Source: Catenaria anguillulae PL171 (lineage: Eukaryota; Blastocladiomycota; Blastocladiomycetes; Blastocladiales; Catenariaceae). Taken from it: a stretch of 64,000 nt of DNA. Made by a program: the position numbers and the translations under genes. Positions 55,457 through 64,000 of the stretch are shown in pieces. The DNA lies in the NCBI GenBank assembly GCA_002102555.1, contig MCFL01000010.1, forward strand, positions 310,001-374,000. Reading direction: 5' to 3'. The notes beneath the pieces were generated by a model. It was not told the origin of the DNA. It was given only the letters and a program-made list of their open reading frames with translations, and ran no database searches. The first letter of the stretch is position 1. Each line of letters starts with the position of its first letter.

Positions 55457-56989
55457 GGTGCTGGAGTTGGTTTGAGTGGGAGGTCTTGAGGTGGCGGTTT
55501 GATGCGACGACTTGAGAAACTGAGGGACGGCGGAAAGTGAGGAATGGACGCAGGGTATCAAAAAGTCAGTGTCCTCACTGTATGCAGCGTTTCAATGTGA
55601 TGAGAGAGGCAACAAAGCGAGAGATGGGACAGAGTGGTGCGAGACAGTCTGCCCATATTGGTCCAGAGTCAGCTTCAGAGGGGCAACCAACAGGCATACT
55701 TGGCTGGGTCACTCTGAAAAGCCCAGAAAGTGGAAAAGTCGGGAAGAGTTTGGACGTGAGGAAGGGATAATGAGGCTGGGCTTCCATGACTTGGGGCTGG
55801 TGGGCCACGAGCTCTTTACGTGCATGAACGAGACCACATTGCACGCCCACCAGCAACCAACGTCCAAAAGTGAAAGGGCGGGCGTGTCATCAGGAGGAAG
55901 TGGATGTATGATACATACCTAAGCAGTGATGCGCGATGAAGGAATGATATGGACTCGAGCAATTCATTCAATCAAGTTGCAAAAACCGGAGATGAAGGAG
56001 GATAGAGAAGGTCGAGCACCACGAAAGATGGCTCGGAAAGGACGTCTATGTGTATGTCTTGAGGGGGCAGTTCCTGTTATTGTTGGGTGGGAGACAGCGA
56101 TATCGATGGACGATGGAAGCGAGACAGGTGGCGGTTGTGGTTTAGGACGAGGGGGGGGTCCAGGTTGGTCAGTTGGCACATGATATAAATGAGGAGAGTC
56201 AGAGAAAAGCAGAGGCGAGCGCCTGACAAACCTGGGTGGCGACAAGTGGAAACGGCGACTCGATATGTGAGCGGCCTCTGGGGTTTATTCTGACACGGGC
56301 GACCAGGCTCGAGACTATGGTTCTATTAATTGGCGGCACGGAAAGCGTTAATCTGACCTGACCGATCCGATCTGATCCTTTGAGTGAAGGTGGAAGGGTC
56401 GATGCTTGCGAACGCCAACATGAATACCTACCAACAGTGCAGTGCTTTATGCGCAGTCAGAGTGGATGTGGGGTGGCGACGGCGTAGTCTGGCTGTTGCA
56501 GGAAGGATGGGGCCAGGCTTCCAATGAAGATTTCCACGGTCCAAGTGATCCAAGTGGCTGAGCAGTCTTGGATTCAAACCGCACCTCGATGGCAGATCGG
56601 CGGCCTCCGAGTGTTTGCACGTCTGATCTGCGGATCGCGCTCAACCTGGACACGACCAAGCTTGCTTTGCCTGTACATACAGTACTTACAAGGAAATCCA
56701 TTTACATATAAGAAAAGGCAGTGCGTGCAAGATCGCACGTATGATATGCAATGCGCATGCGCCAGGTTTTTCATATCCTTCACGTCAGAGACAGGCAACA
56801 GACCGGCGGGGAATTCGAGGGGCGCTGACAGCCCTGCATTGTGTTCAGAGATGTTGCTGATTTTCACACAGGGACCGTGCGATTTCCTCGCTCTCGCTCG
56901 GTCTATGGCGTCTGGGCAAAAGCTTTCCATGATTATCATATATTCGCAGTGCATTTCGGACCTGCATCTCACAGCCCACAGCTCGCACC
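55457..56989. other. Intergenic region upstream of two divergent genes
   Basis: About 1.5 kb between the SH3 protein start and the reductase start. Frames are short and without motif; a G-run lies near 56151-56158. It should contain both promoters. Nothing else recognised. Confidence 0.5.
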
Positions 56990-58233
56990 ATGACGTCAAT
57001 CCAGTACAAGTCCGTCTTCGCACCCGGCCTTTTTGATGGCCAGATCGCCCTTATCACGGGCGGTGGAACAGGTCTCGGTCGGTGCATTGCCCACGAGCTC
57101 GCAGGTCTTGGCGCTACCGTGATCATTGCTGCCCGCCGCAAGGAGCCCCTCGAGGAAACGTGTCGCGAAGTGCAAGCAGCAGGCGGCAAGGTATCGTTTT
57201 GCGCGACTATGCCTCTGCGATGGCCAAGCCGCCAACAACCTCGGACACATTCTCTTACCGTCTTGATATAGATTCACTACTACCTTGCCAATATCCGAGA
57301 GGAAGCCAGCGTCGACGCCCTCATTGACTCGATCGTGACCGACCACGGCAAACTCGACATGCTCGTCAACAATGCTGGCGGGCAGTTCCTTTCGCCTGCG
57401 GAAAACGTGTCTGTGCGTGGATTTGCTACTGTGCTTGAGCTCAACGCGGTTGGCACATGGACCGTTTGCCGCGCCGCATACCTCAAGTGGTTCAAGCGGC
57501 ATGGCGGAAGGATTGTCAATATCACGGCCGATTTCTGGCAGGGTTTTCCGTTGATGGTGCACACGGGAGCGGCGCGGGCGGCAGTGGATAATTGTTGCGA
57601 TCAAACTTGCTTTCTTTCTCGGAGAACGGTTGCTCATCATCTTCCTGCTGGTGTGCCTTTGCAGTGACCAAAACGCTTGCTCGTGAATGGGGTCCCAGTG
57701 GTGTGCGCATCAACTCGGTTGCGCCAGGGACCATCATCTCGAGTGGCATGAAGAATTATCCGCTTCCAGTTCAGCAGCTCGTCAGCGAAACATTCCAATC
57801 TCAGGTACGTCCGACCGAAACCACTCCTGTTTGCCTTTTTTTTTTCTTTTTTTTGCCTGAGCTGACCTTTGTGCCCTTGATGCATCAACACAGAACCCGA
57901 GCGGCCGCCTCGGCACCGAATCCGAAGTGAGCAGCGCCGTCGTCTGGCTGCTTTCGCCAGGTGCAAGCTACGTGAATGGCGCGAGTACGTTGTCGCGGCA
58001 CACTCTCATCATCCTCCGTCGCCACCATTCACTGATCCAGCGAACCATCTTCACCGCGTTTAGGCATTCGCGTCGATGGTGCAAGTAGCTTGGCCAAGGG
58101 CAGCATGGTCGATTTCCCCGAGTCTGCATCAATCGCTTCGTATTCTGGGTTTGCCAAGGAAGAAATGGGAATGCGCGATATCCCAGAACTGTTTCAGGGG
58201 CTGCTCAAGTCGTACCGCTCGTCGAAATTGTGA
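56990..58233 (+). CDS. Short-chain reductase of the PECR type, PTS1
   Basis: Related to peroxisomal trans-2-enoyl-CoA reductase and bacterial citronellal-type SDRs, which use NADP. About five exons. Order: SVFAPGLFDGQIALITGGG with GTGLGRCIAHEL (cofactor glycines), MLVNNAGGQFLSPAE (as in human PECR), RIVNITADFWQGFPLM, VHTGAARAAVDNLTKTLARE, and GVRINSVAPGTI. The C-terminus reads SYRSSKL, a peroxisomal signal. In human PECR the catalytic pair is Y-x3-K within VYNLTKS; here the Tyr position is Asp (VDNLTKT), as in many bacterial relatives, so another residue may donate the proton or the reaction may differ. It completes a set of three probably peroxisomal lipid enzymes in the window. Confidence 0.85.
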
Positions 58234-59221
58234 GGAGCCTCTTGTTGTTGTCTCTTGTCGAGAGTATGTGTGCATTCCGACGCAATGATAATGCAAGGCG
58301 AGCCCGGGTGTTTGGGACTCCGATTCAGAGAAACGGGTTGGTTTTGCCTTCAGCATACAAGGCATTGTCAACAACAATGAAGGGATGGCGGCGCCGGTAA
58401 TAAGGTCAACGCGGTGAGTGGGCTTGGCCGACATGTGGTGCTGGCTCTCTTGGTTTGTTGTGGAAATGCTCTGCAGTGCAGAGCTTGTTTCAATGAAGAA
58501 CCGAAATCGGCGTCACACTTGACGGCTTCATGATTTTTCCTGAGACGTACGGATGGACAGAAAACAATTAAGCACATCCTCTTCTGTGCCTGCCTTCAGC
58601 AATAACCGTCAAGAAATACATGACATTCTGCTGGACAAGACACTTCCAGCACTAGATCGGACTCGGCGCAATTCCTTGGCCTTTCCTCCATTCACGATAT
58701 CCACACCTTCTCTGACACCCAACACATCCGCACCTTTCACACGACGTGATCCTCCTCGTCAACCACTCCGCCGTTCCTTACCCAACATTCCCACGCCTCT
58801 CTCTGAGTTCGTCCGACACGGCGGCAACAGAAGCAACAACAACAGCGACCTTTCTCTCCTTACGTGCACGATTCTCCCCCATACATAAGACAGCACCTGC
58901 CATCGGCCACCAATCCTCAAAAGGATCGACCAACACATTCGCCCATCCGCGACTGGCCGCAACAGTGGTTCCGTTCCCACAATCAGTTTCTCTCATTCAT
59001 TTCGTCAGTTTCCCATCCAAGAGCAGCGCTCAGCAAATTTCAATACTCATTCACTACACATACACATCTGTCCTTGCCGCTGTTCTTCGCTTGCTTGTTG
59101 TTTCGCCTGCCGCTCAACCATCAAGAAGTCCTTGGCTTCCGGACTTGCAAGCTAGTTTTCAACCCCAAAAAAAAACTATGTCACGTCGCTTTCGGCCGCA
59201 GTAAACAAGTCATTCAAGATC
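58234..59221. other. Intergenic region with a Ser/Pro-rich frame
   Basis: About 990 bases. A frame from a true ATG at 58553 to 58888 encodes 111 residues (MDRKQLSTSSSVPAFSNN at the start), rich in Ser, Pro, Thr and Asn with RRNS and RRSLP sites. It may be an upstream exon of the RRM gene, a separate short gene, or chance in a pyrimidine-rich leader. I could not connect it by a clear splice. Confidence 0.35.
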
Positions 59222-61963
59222 ATGTCTAGCTCGCTCTATGTGCCGGCGGCCCCGCAGCCGCGGCCCCTTACCAACTTTATGTGGGCAGTGCACCATCGAC
59301 GCCAACGTCCTTGTCACACGACGCGCTCATTTCCATGCTTCTCACGAAATCGGCCACCATCACCCACAACAAGCTATGGTCCTTTCTCAAGAAGCTCAAG
59401 CTGTCGCGATCGGTACAGGTCATTGAGAACTTTTCAGACGGATGTACGTGCTCGTGCCTCATGCTCTGTTTTTTGGACGGTGCGATCCCATCAACCTTTG
59501 ACTCGCTGACATTGGAATCAATGTGTTCCCGCAGATTTGGTTGCCGAAATCATCCACTTGTATGCGCCGCTGCTCATCACGTTTGTCGATTTGCCCATGG
59601 TGGATGCTGCGCACAAGGAGCAGCCCAACGACCGCCGCATTTGGCACTTCCTCGCCCGTATGTTTCCATCCACCCATTCATGAGCCTGGATGGATAGATG
59701 TACTTGACATTCAGCCCACGCAAAACAATTCGTGTGTAGTCACGGCCCTCAACAACTTTGCATCCAGCTCACTCAAGAAACGATTCAAGGTTTTGAATCT
59801 GCCGATGCTGCCATCATCTCTGACTTTTTCATCCTTCTCTTTCAACAAATCGACCAACACGCGCGCGTGTACAAGGTTTTTTCCTCTCGGACCCGTCAAG
59901 TGATCCACGACAATTATTTGATGCTCACGTCGACCGGTCCACCCCCGGCTCGACCGCGTTCCATGCAAACAACTGGCGCACCTGGGTCCAAGGCGGACGC
60001 ACCGTGATTCGCCTGTCCAACGTGGACTATCAGACGACCAAAGCCGACGTTCAGCGGTTCCTGTATCCGCTGATTGTGCACCAAGACGCGATTCACATTC
60101 CCGTGCACTTGTCATCGGGAAAGATGATGTACACAATCTATGTGGTGTTTGACGATACCGTGGTCCCGCTGCGCGCCGTCGACTTGCATTCGGGCCACAC
60201 GCTGAGGTCCAGGAGGGTCGAGATCAAGCTCGTCACGCACGATGACTTGTTTCAGGCGTTCTTCAGTCGGCCGATCACGCCAGGGGCACCTGGGCAGCAG
60301 CCGCAGCCGTCGTCGTCGCCGTTGGCCATGTCTGGTATGGATGCAGGTGGTGCGGGAACAGGATGCGAGTGGGTGACTGAGGAAGCAAAGGAGAGAATGC
60401 TCAAGCTGTGCTCAACGGGCAAGAATTGCTTTTCGGCAAAGACTCCCGAACGCCCGTTCGAGCATGTGCAGAGTTACTTGGCATTGGTGCCGTGGGACCA
60501 ACCGCAGGTGATTTTGTCGTCGACCGAGCTGGGCAGGTTGTTTGATGTTGCTTGTGGTACGTCTCTTTGCGTTTTCTTCCTGAAATCGCGGCTCGGATCC
60601 CTAAAGTACCATCGACAAATGACGAATACAGGTGTGTCGACGGCACTCCTCACGTTTCTGAATCACGATGGGTTCCGTGACAAGTTTTCCAGCGGGCTGC
60701 TACGTAGCCTGGTCCAAGCGGGACTTTCTCTTCCGTTCAACGACGAGCGGCACCAGTTCTTGCAGTCTATTTACGAAGCCAACCTCAAAGGCGCCCATGA
60801 ATTTCTCACCAGCATTCTCCAAACGCGTACCATAGTTGCTCCGATCTCGCCCACGTTTGTCTCAACTCCTCCCGCGGCCGCCTCGGGCCATGGCTCACTG
60901 GTCGGTAGCTCTCCGTCTCCGCCGCCGCAACCATCCAACTCGGTCAACATGTACCATGCGCAACAAATGCAGCAATTCCCACACCCGCTGTCGCAACACG
61001 TGCTCATGGGTACCATGGGCCAGTATGTGTCTTCGCCTTCGGGCTACTTGGTTGTGTCGTCTCCTTCCACACCATCGGCACTCGCGACCGAGTTTGGCTC
61101 GTACCAAGAAGGCTTCACCAAGACCATGCTTCCAAGCCGAGACAGTGGGGTGTTTGATTACGCATTTGGGCAGTACCACGAGTCTCAGCAAAAGAGCATG
61201 AATCCATATCAGGATACCAGCAGCAGTGCCGGAGCGGCTGCGGCGCAAGGACCCGCGTGGGCCGTGATTTCAGGCTACTCGAGTCACCTGCAGCGCAAGC
61301 AGTCGACCTCGCCGCCGCTCTCATCGTACGAGACATCACCCACATCTCCGTCACCTGCCGGTCCGATTTCTCAACCCCCTCATCCTTTTCGCTTGGTTCT
61401 GCCCCGATTGGCATCAACAACTTGACGACCAACCGCGAATCGCGCGCTCCCGGAGGGACTGACCTGTTTTCTCGCCGCATGGCTGCCAAGCTGGCCAGTG
61501 CCAACCCAAACAACAATTCATTGAGTATCTCGATCCCGAAACCCGCCGCGCCTGCCGTGCCCGAAGGTACCCGCTCGCCTAGTCCACCGGACATGTATGC
61601 ACCAATTCCAAACCACGTGGCCCGAATGGTTTACCGTCGGCCAATCCCTTGTCGCGCCCCTACATGTCGGCGCTCGAGCAGGCATTTTATGCGGCAACGC
61701 CAATGAGCGCCAGTTTCCCACGGTCAGCCAGTGCGAGCTCGACCACGTCGTCGAATGGCGCAACAGGCATGGCTGCCGCTGTGGGATTGCCATTGTCCCC
61801 CATGTCCATGTCGCCTCCGTCGGCGGTGGCCAGCGGCTTGACAAGCGCCATGAGCCCGCAGATGGCGCCCGGTGACATGGAAATGATGGGGGAAGGAGGA
61901 GGTCAGGAGGCGGGCATGGGCCCCGAGCACGTGCTGGGCCGCGGTTTGTGGGAGGCGTTGTAA
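59222..61963 (+). CDS. RRM-domain RNA-binding protein with helical N-terminal domain
   Basis: Starts MSSSLYVPAAP, continuing in the next frame as APYQLYVGSAPSTPTSLS. Early exons give a helical part: LWSFLKKLKLSRSVQVIEN, LVAEIIHLYAPLLITFVDLP, LTQETIQGFESADAAIISDF. Then VIRLSNVDYQTTKADVQRFL to RRVEIKLVTHDD reads as an RRM, with its first strand and helix but a weak RNP1 (MYTIYVVF). A second helical block (ALLTFLNHDGFRDKFSSGLL) follows an intron near 60557-60632. The rest is Ser/Pro/Gln-rich and ends GLWEAL. The conserved reading loses one base near 59262, 61385 and 61650. A post-transcriptional role is likely; the exact family is not recognised. Confidence 0.68.
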
Positions 61964-63359
61964 ATACCTTTGGAGTTTGTGGAAAACGGCGGATGATGAA
62001 GCAGACTCGTTGTCGTGAAGTGACGGCCCATCGTCCTTCATTCCTCAATCGCACTCCCCCCCCCCCTCCCCCTCATCACCCTCACTCGATTATTTCACTT
62101 TTTTTGCGACCCACGCGACATCATTTTTGTCTCCACTTGACGCTGGTCGCATTCTTGGAAACGATGACGACCTCGTATCTTTCTCACGTTTATATTGTCA
62201 TGCCTTGATTTCATTTCATGATCGAATCTGTCCATGCCTCCGCCTTGCACAATCTTGATTTCCCCCCCTTTCGTCAATGGTCAATGCGCATTACCGTTCC
62301 TTGCTTGCTCATCATGATTGATTCTTCTTCATTTTCGGAAGTTTTCCTCCCACACTTACGGGAGCTTTCTTGTTCTCATTCAACCTTTCCATTTCTAGCG
62401 CCAGTTCCCAGGCATCCAAGGACGGATCAAGCGTCCATGTTCTTGCGATCGATTTCTTTGTGGTTTTATCGGGCGTTCATGCCTCACTCACTTTAGATGA
62501 CTTGCTTGTCCACACAATTATCTCCTGTGCGACATTCTCCCACATTCCCATGATTTCCTCTCGTTTTTCCTTTGACTTGATCTGTGCCAGGTTTGTCTGG
62601 GTTGTTTCTCTCATTGGCCCCGATCTGTTCGGCTCTGCTCCGTTTGACCCGCCGGTTGAAGCTGGCCGGCCATCGCGACTTGCAGACTTGTGGCAAATCC
62701 TGGCGCCTCCATCTGCTCTTGGCCTTGGTGACTATAATAATTCAATACATTGTCATTTTGCACACGCACTGACCCTGGCAACCTGACCCTGGCAACGAGG
62801 ACGACTTCGCGTGTTCTTGACAGCAACGCGGAAGATCGATGGAAGGCTCGTGGACAGGATCGACACGCGACGGAATCCTGGCTTGCGTGGCCGCACAGTC
62901 CCAAGTCGCTTGGATTTCTCTTCTTCGGGCCGCTTCATGACAGGACTGTATTTTCCAAAGAGTGTGGACCAACACCGACCAGTTTGCACTTGCCCCTCCG
63001 CAGACTTGCAGCAACCCGGACGTATTGCACAGTACGTTGGTTTCCAATGCTTGATTGCGATCTCAAAGGTTGGCCGTGTTCTCGAACCCAACCCCCCTCG
63101 TCGCTGTCGTGACCTCGGCGTGACCTCATGCCCTTTGCCCCCACTCTCTCCAGGCACTTTGTCCCCGTGCAATTCCCGTGAGTCCGCGTGCTTTCTCACG
63201 CCCATCCATCCGCAGAACCGCTTGCCCATTCCATTCCACATTGTATGCACCATCGATTCCCTTCATTCGCCCATTGTCGCTCGCTTTCGCTTTGGAACTA
63301 ACCACGCCCCACCGACTCCCCGCCATACCCAACAACATGTAGCCCTCATCCCACCAACC
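61964..63359. other. Intergenic region, pyrimidine-rich
   Basis: About 1.4 kb. Long C- and T-rich stretches (for example 62051-62075) and short frames without motifs. It should hold the RRM gene's 3' region and the promoter of the gene at 63360. No RNA gene recognised. Confidence 0.5.
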
Positions 63360-64000
63360 ATGTCGGACCTGCCTGTTGAAGCACCCATGACCGACTCGGC
63401 CGACGACCTCTCGACCGCCGACGGCACCGGAGCCGCCGGCACCGTCACGTCAGCCACGGACCTGGGCTCGGAGCACGAGTCTGGCTCGGCGGCGGCTGCC
63501 ACCGACGACCAGAGCGAGCAAGAACTGGTGATTCCGCCCCAGTTCCGCGAGCAACACCTCGCCCAAGAGCAGGGCCATGATGGAGATGCCGAGCAGCAAC
63601 AAGGAAACGCCGACGGTCAGTCGTCGTCGGCCGATATGGACGTGGACGCCAGCGCCACGGCCCACCAGGACGACCAATCGCAGCAACCAGACGGCCAAGC
63701 GGGCGAGGGCGAGGCTCAGGATGCCGACCAAGGCGCCGCGGCCGCGGCCCACCAGCTCGAGCAGCAACAACAGCACGAACACGCGGCCGCTGCCAACCCA
63801 ATGGACGCGGCGCTCATGGCCGCGGCCATGGCCAGTCAGCAGGACACGCAACACTTTGCGCAGTTTTACGCAGCACACCTTGCGCAGCAACAAGCCACGG
63901 CCGCGGGCGTGCCCGTGACCGAGGCCGCCATGCAAGCGTTCCAAGCACACATTCAAGCAACCATGGCGGCGCATGCGGCCGCGACTGCCCAGCAGCAACA
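63360..64000 (+). CDS. Acidic Ala/Gln-rich protein, cut by the window edge
   Basis: An ATG at 63360 opens a frame without a stop to the edge (213 residues so far, MSDLPVEAPMTDSADDLS at the start). The first 120 residues are acidic and the next part is Ala/Gln/His-rich (AAAAHQLEQQQQHEHAAA). The order and wording resemble the N-terminus of the GATA factor at 15859 (acidic, then [18 protein letters not shown]). It may be a paralogue with its finger beyond the edge, but low-complexity similarity is weak evidence. Third codon positions are almost all G or C. Confidence 0.6.
   Translation, partial: MSDLPVEAPMTDSADDLSTADGTGAAGTVTSATDLGSEHESGSAAAATDDQSEQELVIPPQFREQHLAQEQGHDGDAEQQQGNADGQSSSADMDVDASATAHQDDQSQQPDGQAGEGEAQDADQGAAAAAHQLEQQQQHEHAAAANPMDAALMAAAMASQQDTQHFAQFYAAHLAQQQATAAGVPVTEAAMQAFQAHIQATMAAHAAATAQQQ

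Noticed and set aside
1-64000. Search for transposons, retroelements, viral relics, CRISPR arrays, tRNA and rRNA genes
   Set aside because: I saw no transposase, reverse transcriptase, integrase or capsid-like reading, no long terminal or inverted repeats, no array of spaced repeats and no convincing tRNA T-arm context. This was done by eye and could miss short or decayed elements.

Overview
The window looks like nuclear DNA from a fungus, most likely an early-diverging zoosporic lineage such as Blastocladiomycota (or a chytrid). The grounds are: protein genes cut by many 60-100 bp introns; gene-dense packing on both strands; single-finger GATA factors; fungal-type Tim22, subtilase and CSC1 proteins; and class-C (GABA-B-like) receptors with a bacterial-type ligand-binding domain, which are typical of zoosporic fungi and scarce in Dikarya. 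The species assignment is inference. I saw no transposon, viral relic, tRNA or rRNA gene.

Layout. 0-5.4 kb: edge of an unknown gene and two related orphan genes (599-1372 and 3170-3664, minus). 5.4-10 kb: a secreted somatomedin-B-like protein (minus) and the checkpoint clamp subunit Rad9 (plus). 10-18 kb: transcription-factor block with a GATA factor on each strand flanking a His/Pro/Tyr-rich orphan; a third Ala/Gln-rich gene of similar style runs off the right edge. 18.6-19.6 kb: four-CBS protein. 20-25.2 kb: tandem class-C receptor pair sharing a PH-like tail. 25.5-34 kb: AIP-type FKBP/TPR cochaperone, WD40 protein, acyl-CoA dehydrogenase, HLH-zipper factor, Tim22. 33.7-40.8 kb: the ATR/Mec1 checkpoint kinase. 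41-47.3 kb: CSC1/OSCA channel, APH-type kinase and NC2-beta (Dr1). 47.6-55.5 kb: a secreted subtilisin with a mucin-like tail and a single-pass SH3 membrane protein. 57-62 kb: a PECR-type reductase and an RRM protein.

Working together. Rad9 and ATR belong to one DNA-damage pathway. The acyl-CoA dehydrogenase, the APH kinase and the PECR-type reductase look like one lipid-degradation set: the first two are fused in animal ACAD10/11, and the kinase and reductase end in the peroxisomal signal SKL (the dehydrogenase ends in GKL).

Quality warning. Many conserved genes change reading frame at a point where one base seems to be missing, often in a short homopolymer, with no intron to explain it. 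The shared direction suggests undercalled bases in the draft rather than many pseudogenes. Gene ends given here span such breaks, and exon joins are approximate unless stated.
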